Program-made: the position numbers and the translations under genes | Part shown: positions 16,726 through 28,196 of the stretch, in pieces | Position numbering within the stretch: the stretch's first letter is position 1 | How the letters are laid out: each line of letters opens with the position of its first letter | Origin: Chloroflexota bacterium | Lineage (GTDB): Bacteria > Chloroflexota > Anaerolineae > Aggregatilineales > Phototrophicaceae | Length of the DNA stretch: 37,173 nucleotides | NCBI GenBank assembly: GCA_026707225.1 | Contig: JAPOXG010000048.1 | Coordinates: forward strand, 1-37,173 | Direction of reading: 5' to 3' | The notes under the pieces: model-generated | Told to the model about the DNA's origin: nothing | The model's input: only the letters and a program-made list of their open reading frames with translations | Databases searched by the model: none

Positions 16726-16786
16726 CTTGGCAGACAAGCGCAATGCTGGCAGTACGTCGGGTATCAGGATTCACCAGTCCGTCATT

Positions 16787-16816
16787 TTGCTTCTTGCGGC
16801 CAAATTGAATTATACT
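16787..16816 (+). promoter_or_regulatory. Candidate promoter before permease genes
   Basis: TTGCTT (16787-16792), 18-base spacer, TATACT (16811-16816), about 50 bases before the permease ATG at 16867. A reasonable vegetative match. It would allow lower, separate expression of the permease and ATPase genes relative to the binding protein. Confidence 0.35.
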
Positions 16817-16866
16817 TGAGGGCGTTATCTCGCCGTTCAGCCTGTTGACTAGAGGGTCAACCGCCG

Positions 16867-17865
16867 ATGGTTCGGTATCTTGTACATCGTCTCATATCTT
16901 CCGTGCTCATTCTATTCGTCATCACGGTGGTTGCTTTTGTCATAATCCAGTTGCCCGAGGGCGATTTCGCCGAAGTCTATAAGCTGGAGTTGATCGGGCT
17001 GGGAGGGCTATCGGAAGAGGAGGCGGAGGAAGCCGCCAACAAGCTGCGCGACAAATACGGTCTGCGGGATCCGCTGCCGACGCAGTATCTCAAATGGATC
17101 AGCGCGATTGTATTGCAAGGCGATTTCGGCTGGTCCTTTACCCAGCGGGTGGACGTAAGCAGTTTGCTGGCGCAGCGCCTGCCGCGCACCATCGCCATCG
17201 CCCTGGCCGCCCACGCCATCTCATCGCTGGTGGGGATTTTCGTCGGCATCTATATCGCGAACCGACAATACAGCCTGGCCGACAATTTGGCGGCGACATT
17301 TGCCTTTCTGGCGACATCGGTGCCGCGCTTTTCGCTGGCGCTGATTGTGGTTTATTTTTTGGCATTTGGTTTAGGCTGGGAGCACGTCTCCGCGCTGCAA
17401 TCGCCGGAATTTCGCTATGCTGACTGGTCAATCGAGAAGGCGATCGATTTGCTCAAGCATGTGGGTCCGGTGATATTGATCGCGGGCTTGGGCGGTGTGG
17501 CGCGGAATATGCGGGTGATGCGCGGCAACCTGCTTGATGTGCTGAATCAGCAGTACGTGACGACAGCGCGCTCCAAGGGCTTGGAAGAACGCAAAGTGAT
17601 CAATCGGCATGCGGTGCCGAACGCGCTGCATCCGATCATCGCCTATCAGGGCACGGTGCTGCCCTACATGTTCCAGGGAGAATTGGAAGCGGCCATTGTG
17701 TTCGGCATCCCGACGATGGCGCCGATGTTCGTCGAGTCGCTGCAGACGCAGGACGTCTACCTATCCAGCAGCATCATGCTGCTTTACGGCATATTGTTGA
17801 TCGCGGGCAATTTCATCGCCGACATGGCGCTGGGCGTGCTGGACCCGCGCATTAGTTTTAGTTGA
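16867..17865 (+). CDS. Opp/Dpp-type ABC permease (B subunit)
   Basis: 332-residue inner-membrane permease with six predicted helices, the first at residues about 10-30 ([20 protein letters not shown]). The long extracytoplasmic loop after helix 1 contains [19 protein letters not shown], the classic OppB/DppB motif. The cytoplasmic EAA loop is seen as [21 protein letters not shown] (about 234-255). It ends DPRISFS, the usual DppB end (LDPRI). Its stop overlaps a possible TTG start of the next gene (TTGA), indicating translational coupling. Partner of the C subunit that follows. Confidence 0.92.
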   Translation: MVRYLVHRLISSVLILFVITVVAFVIIQLPEGDFAEVYKLELIGLGGLSEEEAEEAANKLRDKYGLRDPLPTQYLKWISAIVLQGDFGWSFTQRVDVSSLLAQRLPRTIAIALAAHAISSLVGIFVGIYIANRQYSLADNLAATFAFLATSVPRFSLALIVVYFLAFGLGWEHVSALQSPEFRYADWSIEKAIDLLKHVGPVILIAGLGGVARNMRVMRGNLLDVLNQQYVTTARSKGLEERKVINRHAVPNALHPIIAYQGTVLPYMFQGELEAAIVFGIPTMAPMFVESLQTQDVYLSSSIMLLYGILLIAGNFIADMALGVLDPRISFS

Positions 17866-17879
17866 TCTTGGATTGGCGC

Positions 17880-19016
17880 ATGGCGCAAGAAATCGACATC
17901 AACGAAGAGCTCGTCGACGAAGAGGCGGAAGAGAGCAGCGATTCTTATTCGCAGCTGGTCTGGCAGCGCTTCACCCGCAGCAAGGCGGCGATTGTCGGCG
18001 GGTTGATGGTGATTATGCTGATCGTGCTGGCGCTGTTTCCCGAGTTTTTCTCACCTTACAATCTTTATGAGACGGCTCTGGGCGATTCGTATACGCCGCC
18101 GACGCAAATTCGCTTTTTTGATTTGGATGGCAACTTCAGTTTTCGCCCCTTTGTCTACAAGCAGGAATTGGAGATCGACCCGGTCACTTATCAAGCGCGG
18201 CCGAAGATCGACCCGGAGAATCGCTACAATGTGCAATTCTTTGTGCGCAGCTGGGAATACGAAGTGTTCGGTATATTCACGACGGATATTCATCTATTCG
18301 GCTTGGACACGGATGAGGTGCGCTTGAATCTGCTGGGCACGGATCGTTTCGGGCGCGATTTATGGGGGCGGATATGTCTGGCGGGGCGGGTGTCGCTCTC
18401 GCTGAGCATTTTGGCGGCGGTGATCGCGATTCTGGTCGGGTCTACGGTGGGCGTCGTCTCCGGTTATTATGGCGGCGCCATCGACAATGTGATGCAGCGC
18501 TTCGTGGAAGTGATCATGTCCTTCCCGGAGTTGCCGCTGTGGATGGCGCTGGTGGCGGTGATGCCGAAGACCTGGTCGGGTGAACAGCGCTTCTTGATGA
18601 TGGTATTCATATTTCCTTTCTTGCGCTGGGCGGTGCTGGCGCGGGAGGTGCGGGGCAAGGTGCTTTCGCTGCGCGAGACGGACTTCATCCTGGCGGCCAA
18701 GGAGCAGGGCGCGAGCGACTTGCGGATTATTTTCAAGCATTTGTATCCCAACACGCTGAGCCACGTGATCGTGGTTTTGACGCTGATGATTCCGCAGATC
18801 ATATTGGCGGAGGCTTTCCTCAGCTTCTTGGGCATCGGCATACAGGAGCCGTTGACGAGTTGGGGCTTTCTGATGAAGACGGCGCAGAATCTGGAAACGC
18901 TGGGGCAGAACACCTGGATCTTGACGCCGGTGATCTTCATCGTGGTGGCGGTGCTGGGGCTGAATTTCCTGGGGGATGGCTTGCGCGACGCGGCCGACCC
19001 CTATTCGAACCTGTAA
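17880..19016 (+). CDS. Opp/Dpp-type ABC permease (C subunit) with large periplasmic insert
   Basis: 378-residue permease. The N-terminal acidic tail (1-22) is followed by helix 1 (36-55), then an unusually long outside loop (about 58-150) before the conserved [13 protein letters not shown] segment (153-165). Typical OppC/DppC proteins are about 280-310 residues, so roughly 75 residues are extra. The loop includes [11 protein letters not shown], echoed in the second C subunit (34834-35976). EAA loop: [25 protein letters not shown] at 17862 would overlap the upstream stop by four bases; the ATG at 17880 is preferred for its codon, though neither has a strong ribosome binding site. Confidence 0.9.
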   Translation: MAQEIDINEELVDEEAEESSDSYSQLVWQRFTRSKAAIVGGLMVIMLIVLALFPEFFSPYNLYETALGDSYTPPTQIRFFDLDGNFSFRPFVYKQELEIDPVTYQARPKIDPENRYNVQFFVRSWEYEVFGIFTTDIHLFGLDTDEVRLNLLGTDRFGRDLWGRICLAGRVSLSLSILAAVIAILVGSTVGVVSGYYGGAIDNVMQRFVEVIMSFPELPLWMALVAVMPKTWSGEQRFLMMVFIFPFLRWAVLAREVRGKVLSLRETDFILAAKEQGASDLRIIFKHLYPNTLSHVIVVLTLMIPQIILAEAFLSFLGIGIQEPLTSWGFLMKTAQNLETLGQNTWILTPVIFIVVAVLGLNFLGDGLRDAADPYSNL

Positions 19017-19032
19017 AGAGGTCCATCGACAA

Positions 19033-20088
19033 ATGGCTGAGGCAGCTGCGGAAAACGGCAAGCGGGACGTCATCCTCAAGGTCAACGATCTCAAGATGCA
19101 CTTTCCCCTGCGCCAAGGTCTGTTGCAGCGGCGCGTCGGCACGATCAAGGCGGTGGACGGGGTCAGCTTTGAGTTGGGCGAGCAAGAAGTGATGGGTCTG
19201 GTCGGCGAGAGTGGCTGCGGCAAGACGACCGTTGGGCGAGCGCTGCTGCGATTGTATGACCCGACCGAAGGCGAAGTGCTGTTTCACCGGGCGGATGGCA
19301 GTTGGGTAGACGTGGCGCGGATCAGCCACAGTGAGATGAAGGACCTGCGCAAAGAGATGCGCATGATATTTCAGGACCCGTTCAGCTCGCTGAATCCGCG
19401 ACTGACGGTGCGGGACATAATCGCCGAGCCGCTGGTGATTCACGGCACGGTTTCAGGCGAAGCGATGACGGCGCGGGTCGCTGAGTTGATGGAGGCGGTG
19501 GGACTGAAGCCGGCTTATATGGGGCGTTATCCGCATGAGTTTTCCGGCGGACAGCGTCAGCGAATTGGCGTGGCGCGGACACTGGCGCTGAATCCGCGGC
19601 TGATCGTCGCCGATGAGCCGGTGTCGGCGCTTGACGTCTCGGTACAGGCGCAGGTGTTGAATCTCTTGCAGAAACTGAAAGATGATTTGCGCTTGACCTT
19701 CATCTTCATCTCGCATGATCTTTCGGTGGTGGAGCATATCTGCGACCGGATCGCGGTGATGTACGTGGGCAAGCTGGTGGAGTTGGCGCCGACGGATGAG
19801 TTGCTGCGCAATCCGCGGCATCCGTATACGGAAGCGCTGGTTTCGGCAGTGCCGCCGGCTGATCCGCTCATCAAGATGGAACGGATCATCCTGGAGGGCG
19901 ATGTGCCGAGCCCGGCGAATCCGCCGGCGGGCTGCGTGTTCCATCCGCGCTGCCGTTATGCGCAGGACAAGTGCCGCGAGCAGGAGCCGCCGCTGGTCGA
20001 GATTGGGCAAGGACATAGCGCGCGCTGTCACTTCGCTGAGGAGTTGGAGTTGCAAGGAGTGGCGGATGTCAGCCTCACCTCCACCTAA
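19033..20088 (+). CDS. Opp/Dpp-type ABC importer ATP-binding protein (F subunit)
   Basis: 351-residue ATPase subunit paired with the D subunit at 13435. Walker [11 protein letters not shown]-loop in [12 protein letters not shown], signature [10 protein letters not shown], Walker B LIVADEP and switch His in [10 protein letters not shown] are complete. The C-terminal cysteine motif typical of the family ([14 protein letters not shown]) is present. The ATG at 19033 is preceded by AGAGGT and begins 16 bases after the C-subunit stop. The frame is open from 18976, but those residues overlap the permease. The last 23 bases overlap the start of the DUF4870-like gene. Confidence 0.92.
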   Translation: MAEAAAENGKRDVILKVNDLKMHFPLRQGLLQRRVGTIKAVDGVSFELGEQEVMGLVGESGCGKTTVGRALLRLYDPTEGEVLFHRADGSWVDVARISHSEMKDLRKEMRMIFQDPFSSLNPRLTVRDIIAEPLVIHGTVSGEAMTARVAELMEAVGLKPAYMGRYPHEFSGGQRQRIGVARTLALNPRLIVADEPVSALDVSVQAQVLNLLQKLKDDLRLTFIFISHDLSVVEHICDRIAVMYVGKLVELAPTDELLRNPRHPYTEALVSAVPPADPLIKMERIILEGDVPSPANPPAGCVFHPRCRYAQDKCREQEPPLVEIGQGHSARCHFAEELELQGVADVSLTST

Positions 20089-20509
20089 ATCCCCCCCGAC
20101 GAATCAAGGGGGACATCAAACCTCCGCAGGCGCCGATGGGCGACTTTTTGCGGTGCTGGCGTATGTGCTGCCGGTGGTCGGTGGAATCATCGGATTGCTT
20201 GTTGATGGCGCGAATCCACTAACGCGGGCACACGCTCGGCAAAGTATCGCGGCCGTTCTTACCTTGATATTGTCGTTTCTTGCCTGGGCGGTGGGCGGCT
20301 ACCTCATTAGTTTAATTCCGATGGCGGGACCGATTCTGGCGATCGCTCTGTTTTCGCTGGTGATCGCGATGGCAATATTTCTGGCGGCGAATTGGCTGGT
20401 CAGCCTGGCGGTTGTCGCGCTGCGTGGCGAGGAACGGGCGATTCCGTTCGCCAATCGCGTTGCCGCGCGTCTTTTCGAAAGCGAGCCCGCGTTGAAGCAT
20501 AGCGAATAG
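20066..20509 (+). CDS. DUF4870-like small membrane protein
   Basis: 147-residue protein with a polar proline-rich N-terminus (1-25) and three to four hydrophobic segments (about 27-46, 60-80, 86-115). The pattern [20 protein letters not shown] followed by ARQSI resembles the DUF4870/Tic20-like family, in which a conserved charged 'HA/AR-Q' segment lies between helices. Function unknown. AAGGAG (20054-20059), six bases before the ATG, lies inside the 3' end of the F-subunit gene, and the 23-base overlap implies coupling to it. It sits between the transporter operon and the AraD-like gene. Confidence 0.7.
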   Translation: MSASPPPKSPPTNQGGHQTSAGADGRLFAVLAYVLPVVGGIIGLLVDGANPLTRAHARQSIAAVLTLILSFLAWAVGGYLISLIPMAGPILAIALFSLVIAMAIFLAANWLVSLAVVALRGEERAIPFANRVAARLFESEPALKHSE

Positions 20510-20524
20510 CGAGGGGCTCGATTG

Positions 20525-21178
20525 ATGCTGCTGCCGCACCTGCGCGAGGAAGTTTGTCGGCTTCACGCCGAGTTGCCGAAGAATAATCTGGTCGCTTGGA
20601 CGAGCGGCAACATCAGCGCGCGCGATCCGGCGACGGACCTGGTGGTGATCAAGCCGAGCGGCTTACGCTTTGAAGACCTGAGCCCCGCCAGCATGGTCGT
20701 CACCGACTTGCGGGGAAAGATCGTTGATGGCGATTTGGCGCCCTCCTCCGATACCGCTTCGCATTGTTATATCTACCGCCAGATGCCAGGGGTTCACGGC
20801 GTGGCGCATACGCATTCTCGTTATGCGACGGCTTTTGCGGTCGTTGGCGAGGCCATCCCCTGTGTGACGACGGCGATGGCTGATGAATTCGGCGGCGAGA
20901 TCCCGTGCGCCGGCTTCGGCCTGATCGGGGGTGAAGAGATCGGGGCGCTGGTGGTGGAGGCCTTGACGGGACATCGGAGCCCGGCGGCGCTGCTGCGGCA
21001 CCACGGCGTGTTCACCATCGGCGAGAGCGCGGAGGCGGCGGTGAAGGCGGCGGTGATGACGGAAGACAACGCGGCCATCGTCTGGACGGCGCGCCAACTG
21101 GGCGAAGTGATGCCGATCTCGCCGGCGGATATCGACCGCTTGTATGATCGCTATCAGAACGTGTATGGGCAGCGCTAA
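20525..21178 (+). CDS. Class II aldolase / L-ribulose-5-phosphate 4-epimerase-like
   Basis: 217-residue cytoplasmic enzyme of the class II aldolase/adducin family (AraD, FucA, RhaD). Landmarks: TSGNISAR (26-33), KPSG (43-46), DTASH with D76, and zinc ligands H95-x-H97 (AHTHS) plus a later His in LRHHGVFTIG. Next to L-arabinose isomerase it is most likely L-ribulose-5-phosphate 4-epimerase, giving D-xylulose 5-phosphate; a fuculose- or rhamnulose-phosphate aldolase role cannot be excluded. The ATG at 20525 follows GCGAGGGGC; a TTG just before it (20522) adds one residue. Starts 15 bases after the DUF4870-like stop. Confidence 0.8.
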   Translation: MLLPHLREEVCRLHAELPKNNLVAWTSGNISARDPATDLVVIKPSGLRFEDLSPASMVVTDLRGKIVDGDLAPSSDTASHCYIYRQMPGVHGVAHTHSRYATAFAVVGEAIPCVTTAMADEFGGEIPCAGFGLIGGEEIGALVVEALTGHRSPAALLRHHGVFTIGESAEAAVKAAVMTEDNAAIVWTARQLGEVMPISPADIDRLYDRYQNVYGQR

Positions 21179-21187
21179 AGGGTGGAC

Positions 21188-21262
21188 GTGTAGGGGCGAG
21201 CTATTAGCTCGCCCGTCGATTTCATAGCGTACACTTTCGGGCGACCTGATAGGTGGCCCCTA
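21188..21262. repeat. Two palindromic repeats between araD-like and araA
   Basis: Copy one: GGGCGAGC (21194-21201), tatta, GCTCGCCC (21207-21214), preceded by GTAG. Copy two in the opposite orientation: GGGCGACC (21239-21246), tgata, GGTGGCCC (21252-21259), then CTAC. They fill the gap between two genes expected to be co-expressed. Confidence 0.8.
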
Positions 21263-21353
21263 CAGATTTCGACTTAATTGAAGTTGGAATCTGGTAGTTT
21301 CATAAAAAAGGCAGGACAGAGGTTCTTTGACCGCTGCTGTGGGGAGTGAGGGA

Positions 21354-22850
21354 ATGGCGCTTAGCGACTACCAAGTATGGTTTTTGACCGGAAGCCAGCA
21401 TCTATATGGACCGGAAGCGATTGAGCAGGTCGGGCGGAATTCGCGGGAGATCGCGGCTTATCTCAGTGAGGCGGCGTCTATACCGGTATCGGTCGAATAC
21501 AAGCCGGTCTTGACGACGGCGGAGGAGATCGCCGGCCTTTGCAGCGAGGCGGAAAACGACGCGCGCTGCATCGGGGTGATCGCCTGGATGCATACTTTTT
21601 CGCCAGCGAAGAATTGGATCGCCGGGCTGGCGGCGCTGCGGAAGCCGCTGCTGCATTTGCACACGCAATACAACCGCGATATCCCCTGGTCCGCGATCGA
21701 CATGGACTTCATGAATCTGAATCAGGCGGCGCATGGCGACCGTGAATTCGGCTTCATGATGAGCCGGCTGCGATTGCGGCGCAAGGTGGCTGTTGGGCAT
21801 TGGCGCGATGAGTATGTACAGGCGCAGATTGGCGCCTGGGCGCGGGCGGCGGCCGCCTGGCAGGAGACGAGTCGCATCAAGTTGGCGCGCTTCGGCGACA
21901 ATATGCGTTCGGTGGCGGTCACCGAAGGCGACAAGGTGGCGGCGCAGGCGCAGTTTGGTTATTCGGTGAATGGCTACGGGGTGGGCGATTTGGTCGCAGT
22001 GGTGAATGAGGTGACTGAGGGCGAGATTGACGCTTTGGTCGCGGAATATGAGAGCGCCTATCGCATCGCGGCCGATCTGCGGAAGGGCGGCGAGCGTCAT
22101 GCGTCGATTCGCGAAGCGGCGCGCATCGAGATCGGCTTGGGTCAATTCCTGCGCGAAGGCGATTTCACCGCGTTCACGACGACCTTTGAGGATTTGCATG
22201 GCTTGGCGCAGCTGCCGGGCTTGGCGGTGCAGCGCTTGATGGAAGCCGGCTATGGCTTTGGGGCGGAAGGCGACTGGAAGGCGGCGGCGCTGCTGCGGTC
22301 GTTGAAGGTGATGGCTGAGGGACTGGATGGCGGCACTTCGTTTATGGAGGATTACACTTATCATTTTCAGCCGGGAAATATGGCGGTGCTGGGCGCGCAT
22401 ATGCTGGAGATTTGCCCGAGCATCGCGGACGGGCAGCCGAGCCTGGAGGCGCATCCGCTGGGCATCGGCGGCAAGGCGGATCCGGCGCGACTGATCTTCA
22501 ATACGGCGGCGGGCGCGGCGCTCAATGCCTCGCTCATCGATTTGGGCGATCGCTTCCGCTTGATCGTCAATACGGTGGATGTCATCGAGCCGGAAGAGCC
22601 GCTGCCGAAGCTGCCGGTGGCGCGGGCTTTGTGGAAGCCGCATCCGGATTTACCGGTTGGCGCGGCAGCTTGGATCTACGCGGGCGGCGCCCATCACACG
22701 GTCTTCAGTCAGGCGCTGCGGCCGGAGCATCTCTACGACTACAGCGAGATCGCGGGTGTGGAGTACGCGCTGATCGACGAATCGACTGAGTTGCGCGGGT
22801 TTAAGAATGAATTGCGCTGGAATGACTTGGCGTATAAGTTGGGTGGGTAG
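21354..22850 (+). CDS. araA: L-arabinose isomerase
   Basis: 498-residue enzyme converting L-arabinose to L-ribulose in the cytoplasm, close to the 500 residues of the E. coli protein. The opening [12 protein letters not shown] is the family hallmark. Expected catalytic and Mn residues are present at nearly the same numbers: E305 (FGAEGDWK), E332 (MEDYTYH), H349 (GAHMLE) and a late His in [10 protein letters not shown]. The ATG at 21354 follows GGGAGTGAGGG; a TTG at 21327 would add nine residues without a family match. No ribulokinase gene is adjacent, so the pathway to L-ribulose 5-phosphate is incomplete within the window. Confidence 0.95.
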   Translation: MALSDYQVWFLTGSQHLYGPEAIEQVGRNSREIAAYLSEAASIPVSVEYKPVLTTAEEIAGLCSEAENDARCIGVIAWMHTFSPAKNWIAGLAALRKPLLHLHTQYNRDIPWSAIDMDFMNLNQAAHGDREFGFMMSRLRLRRKVAVGHWRDEYVQAQIGAWARAAAAWQETSRIKLARFGDNMRSVAVTEGDKVAAQAQFGYSVNGYGVGDLVAVVNEVTEGEIDALVAEYESAYRIAADLRKGGERHASIREAARIEIGLGQFLREGDFTAFTTTFEDLHGLAQLPGLAVQRLMEAGYGFGAEGDWKAAALLRSLKVMAEGLDGGTSFMEDYTYHFQPGNMAVLGAHMLEICPSIADGQPSLEAHPLGIGGKADPARLIFNTAAGAALNASLIDLGDRFRLIVNTVDVIEPEEPLPKLPVARALWKPHPDLPVGAAAWIYAGGAHHTVFSQALRPEHLYDYSEIAGVEYALIDESTELRGFKNELRWNDLAYKLGG

Positions 22851-22867
22851 AGTCGATTTGCCCTTCG

Positions 22868-23024
22868 TCGGTGGGCGAGCGATCGGCTCGACCGTACGAA
22901 ACTGGTAAATAGAAACGGGCGACACATCGTGCCGCCCCTGCAGTTTTCGCGCTATGGCAGGCGACCCTCGGGCCACCCACCAGTTTTAGCGCTGTGGCGG
23001 GCGGCCTGCGATAGGCCGCCCCTT
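22868..23024. repeat. Cluster of four palindromic repeat copies
   Basis: Four copies about 40 bases apart lie between convergent araA and the secreted-protein gene: near 22871, 22917, 22957 and 22999. The last is perfect: GGGCGGCCT (22999-23007), gcgat, AGGCCGCCC (23013-23021). The separators share CAGTTTT and GCGCT(A/G)TGGC, so the array grew by tandem duplication. Likely a bidirectional transcription end. Confidence 0.8.
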
Positions 23025-23038
23025 CTAGTCTGCGGCCT

Positions 23039-24952
<1,914 letters not shown>

Positions 24953-25370
24953 GACGATTTCCTCTCAACGATGGTGTTATGCGATGGTATTTCTTTCACG
25001 AGCGAAATAAATATACGACGGGCTACATCTCGCGATTGCGCGCGTCCTTTCCTACGCTGAGGTTGGCTGAGGCGGGGAAACCCGCCGGCGACATTGGAAA
25101 CTAGAACAGATATTCGGGGGGGGGCGATGATGGACCTCAATAGCGCGCTCCTAAAAACTCTGTTTACACAATATAACCGTAAGGCGGCTTGCAAGCGATT
25201 TGCCTATCTCAAATAAGAGCTTACGAAGACGCATGAAACATAATATCCAAGTTTTCCGGGTTTGTCAAGTTTTTCTGCAGCGCCGGCGCGCCGTGTGAAA
25301 ATTGGCTCAAAATGGCGGGCGACAAAGGCCGCTCATTCATCGCCTCCTATTTTGCCGGCATGCGATTAAG

Positions 25371-25402
25371 TCTCGGTGAACTCGGTGTCCTCGGTGGTTA
25401 AG
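25371..25402. repeat. CACCGAG-type short tandem repeat, copy 3 (reverse)
   Basis: TCTCGGTGAACTCGGTGTCC followed by TCGGTGGTTAAG: the reverse complement of the CACCGAG elements at 9971 and 10738, with the same 9-base step. Confidence 0.75.
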
Positions 25403-25441
25403 AAAAATCTGGCGCGATAGGTCTGCCGCCGAACGCCCCTA

Positions 25442-25472
25442 CTTGTCAGACAAGCGGAAATTGCGCTACTAT
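25442..25472 (+). promoter_or_regulatory. Candidate promoter with overlapping inverted repeat
   Basis: TTGTCA (25443-25448), 18-base spacer, TACTAT (25467-25472), about 33 bases before the APC-USP start. A perfect inverted repeat CTTGTC-a-GACAAG (25442-25454) covers the -35 element and could be a repressor or activator site. Confidence 0.35.
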
Positions 25473-25504
25473 CAGACTTGCTTGGGATTGGCGGAGGGTC
25501 ATTT

Positions 25505-28135
25505 ATGGCAGCCAGCAGGGATTCAGCGCAGCACGTCGGGTTAGTCCGCAATCTTGGTTTATTTGATATCACGATGATCGGCGTTGGCGCGATGATCGGC
25601 GCCGGCATCTTCGTCTTGACGGGCATCGCCGCCGGCACAGCGGGACCGGCCTTGATACTGGCATTCGCCATGAACGGGGTCATCACCGTATTGACGGCGA
25701 TGGTATATGCGGAGCTCGGCTCGGCGATCCCGGAAGCGGGCGGGGGCTACCTGTGGGTGAAGGAGGGCTTGCCGGGACCGAACGGTTTTTTGGCCGGTTG
25801 GATGAGCTGGTTCGCCCATGCGGTGGCGGGCAGCTTGTACGGCGTTGGTTTTGGCGGCTTCATCTATGAGTTGCTGCGGATATTGTTTCTCGATCCGGCG
25901 GCGCATCATGATGAGCATATTGGCGTCTTTCTGACGGGTCCGTTGCATTTGCCCTTTGGGATTGAATTGACCGAAGCCGATCTGGTGCAGAAAATCTTTG
26001 CCGTGCTGATCATCTTGCTGTTTCTTTATATCAACTATAAGGGCACGTCAGAGACGGGCGCGGTTGGCAATATCGTAACGGTGCTGAAAGTCGTGATCAT
26101 CGGCATCTTCATCGTCAGCGGCATGTTTGTGATCTTCGGCGATCCGGCGCGTTTCGAGAATTTCCAGCCATTTGCGCCCAACGACATCATCGGCATCGTC
26201 AGCGCGATGGGCTTAACTTTTATCGCATTTGAAGGTTATGAGATCATCGTGCAGGCGGGCGAAGAGGTGAAGGATCCGCGGAAGAATATCCCGCGGGCTG
26301 TTTTCCTGTCGCTGGCGATCGTGGTGCCGATCTATATGCTGGTGGCTTTTGTGGTCATCGGGGCGGTGGACCCGCCGGAGGGGCGGCTCATCCACGAATG
26401 GCTGGGCGATCTGGGCGAGATCGGCATCGCCCGCGCCGCCGATCAATTCATGCCGCTGGGCTTGTTCTTGATTATGGTTGGCGGCTTGCTCTCGACGATG
26501 AGCGCCTTGAACGCCACCACCTTCTCGTCGACGCGGGTTTCCTTTGCGATGGGGCGGGATCGGGCGCTGCCGGACAGCTTCTCCAATGTGAGCTCCAAGA
26601 CGCGCACGCCCCATATCGCTTTAGGCTGGTCGGGATTGCTGATCATCTTCGTTGCTTTGACGCTGCCGATAGAAGATGTGGCGGCATCAGCCGATATCAT
26701 GTTTATCTTGCTCTTCCTGCAAGTGAACCTGGCGGTGATCACGATCCGCAGCAAATATGGCAAGGACCTCAAGTACGGCTTCCTGCTGCCCTTCTTCCCC
26801 ATCTTGCCGATGATCGCGATTGGCATGCAGTTCCTGCTGCTGCTGTCGTTGTTTAATGTCTCGATCATCGCCTGGATTTACGCGGGGATATGGATCGGCG
26901 GCGGCTTCCTGATCTATTACCTCTACGCGCGGCCGCGGCAAGAGCGGATGCATCGCACACCGGTCGTCCAGCAGACGGAGTTGATGACGCCGACGCAAGA
27001 CGCGCCATACCGCGTGCTGGTGCCGGTGGCCAATCCCGATTCGCTTTCGACCTTGCTGCCGCCGGCGGTCCACGCGGCCAAGACGCATGATGGCAAGGTG
27101 ACCCTTTTGCATATCGTGACGGTGCCGTCGCCGGCTCCCTTGTCGTCCGGCTATCGTTACCTCGATGCCAGCGAAGCTTTGCAGGAACAAGCCATTTCGA
27201 TGGTGCGCGATGAGGAAGTGGCGGTGGAATACATCGTGCGGGTGGCGCGGCGGGTGGCGCCGGCCATCATTGATACGGCGCAGGAGCAGCGGGCGGATCT
27301 GGTGGTCATCGGCTGGCAGGGTGTCAAAGATCAGCAGGGCGCGACGACTGTCGGCCACAATATTGACCAGGTATTGAGCGAGGTGAACTGCGATGTCTTG
27401 ATGCTGCAGCCGGGCGATACGGCGGCGGCGCGGCGCATCTTGCTGCCGGTGGCGGAGCCGCGACAAGTGGGCTATTCGCTGCGGCTGATTCAGTTGCTGT
27501 CGGCGGCCGAAATGGAGCTGGATCTGCTGCATGTCTTCAGCGTGGATACGCCGCAGGCAGAGCGCGAGCGCATGACGCGGTCGCTGCAGCGCGAGATTGA
27601 TGAATTGAAGCTTATCGACGCGGAGGTCAATTTGATTACCGAGATCGCGCGAGATCGCATTGACGCGATTGTGGAAGCGGCGCGGGATTATGATTATGTG
27701 GCTGTGGGTGAAACGCGCGACCCGGGCTATCAGCAGCGCCTCTTTGGCAACACGCCCTTTATCATCGCCGACCGGACGCGGACGCCGGTGGTTTTGCTGC
27801 ATCGGGAGACGAGCGCGGTTGGCTTCGGGCTGCAGCGGATGGTGAGCTGGGTGGGCGGCGGCTACGCGGATGTCGATCCGGAATCGCGGCTGCGGCTGGA
27901 AGAGCAAGGTTATATCGTCGATGGCGAGGCGACTGCGGAAGCAAATGGCGGCGACCTGCAATCATCGGTGAGTCAGCCGATAATTTTCCTGATCGGCGCG
28001 TTAACGGTTGCCGCGGCTTTTATGATGTTTGCCGGCAATGGCGAGACGCTCACCTGGGTGGGCGCCGTTCTTTACTTCGGCGCCTTGCTGTTATTCACGC
28101 TGGTTTCGGTGCGGGCGGCGCGGTCGCCGGGGTAG
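25505..28135 (+). CDS. APC-family permease fused to two universal stress protein domains
   Basis: 876-residue inner-membrane protein. Residues about 6-475 form an amino acid/polyamine/organocation permease with about 12 helices; helix 1 carries the substrate-site glycine motif GVGAMIGAGIF. Two cytoplasmic universal-stress-protein domains follow: about 502-637 (YRVLVPVANP to VLMLQPG) and 642-767 (RRILLPVAEP to VVLLHRE). The protein ends with two more hydrophobic segments (824-842 and 850-870), which is unusual. The substrate is probably an amino acid; USP domains may sense nucleotide or stress and control transport. The ATG at 25505 follows GGAGGG (25493-25498). The second USP has a weak glycine motif (GETRDPGYQQRLFGNT), so nucleotide binding there is uncertain. 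Confidence 0.88.
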   Translation: MAASRDSAQHVGLVRNLGLFDITMIGVGAMIGAGIFVLTGIAAGTAGPALILAFAMNGVITVLTAMVYAELGSAIPEAGGGYLWVKEGLPGPNGFLAGWMSWFAHAVAGSLYGVGFGGFIYELLRILFLDPAAHHDEHIGVFLTGPLHLPFGIELTEADLVQKIFAVLIILLFLYINYKGTSETGAVGNIVTVLKVVIIGIFIVSGMFVIFGDPARFENFQPFAPNDIIGIVSAMGLTFIAFEGYEIIVQAGEEVKDPRKNIPRAVFLSLAIVVPIYMLVAFVVIGAVDPPEGRLIHEWLGDLGEIGIARAADQFMPLGLFLIMVGGLLSTMSALNATTFSSTRVSFAMGRDRALPDSFSNVSSKTRTPHIALGWSGLLIIFVALTLPIEDVAASADIMFILLFLQVNLAVITIRSKYGKDLKYGFLLPFFPILPMIAIGMQFLLLLSLFNVSIIAWIYAGIWIGGGFLIYYLYARPRQERMHRTPVVQQTELMTPTQDAPYRVLVPVANPDSLSTLLPPAVHAAKTHDGKVTLLHIVTVPSPAPLSSGYRYLDASEALQEQAISMVRDEEVAVEYIVRVARRVAPAIIDTAQEQRADLVVIGWQGVKDQQGATTVGHNIDQVLSEVNCDVLMLQPGDTAAARRILLPVAEPRQVGYSLRLIQLLSAAEMELDLLHVFSVDTPQAERERMTRSLQREIDELKLIDAEVNLITEIARDRIDAIVEAARDYDYVAVGETRDPGYQQRLFGNTPFIIADRTRTPVVLLHRETSAVGFGLQRMVSWVGGGYADVDPESRLRLEEQGYIVDGEATAEANGGDLQSSVSQPIIFLIGALTVAAAFMMFAGNGETLTWVGAVLYFGALLLFTLVSVRAARSPG

Positions 28136-28149
28136 GACCGGGATTGCAA

Positions 28150-28178
28150 GCGGGCGACCTGATAGGTCGCCCCTACAT
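28150..28178. repeat. Palindromic repeat, GACC/GGTC arm variant
   Basis: Perfect arms GGGCGACC (28152-28159), tgata, GGTCGCCC (28165-28172), then CTAC. It lies between convergent APC-USP and SnoaL-like genes and is a natural transcription-end hairpin. Confidence 0.85.
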
Positions 28179-28196
28179 TTCTTGCTTAGCCGGAGG

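Larger units (their letters stand above)
24953..25504. other. Divergent intergenic region, 552 bases
   Basis: No gene is supported here. It separates the secreted-protein gene (minus) from the APC-USP gene (plus), so it should hold both promoters. Contents: an eight-G run near 25112-25120, a reverse-oriented CACCGAG-type repeat (25371-25402), and a candidate promoter with an inverted repeat before the APC gene. The stretch 25180-25270 is more AT-rich than the surroundings. Confidence 0.6.

Noticed and set aside
21402..22643. Long open frame antisense to araA (about 410 codons)
   Set aside because: Shadow translation with no domain; araA is unmistakable on the plus strand.
22868..23024. Possible CRISPR-like array of about 40-base spacing
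   Set aside because: Separators between hairpins are similar to each other rather than unique, and the hairpin arms vary; it is the GGGGCGA repeat family.
26687..27961. Long open frame antisense to the USP part of the APC-USP gene
   Set aside because: His/Arg/Gln-rich shadow frame without family features.
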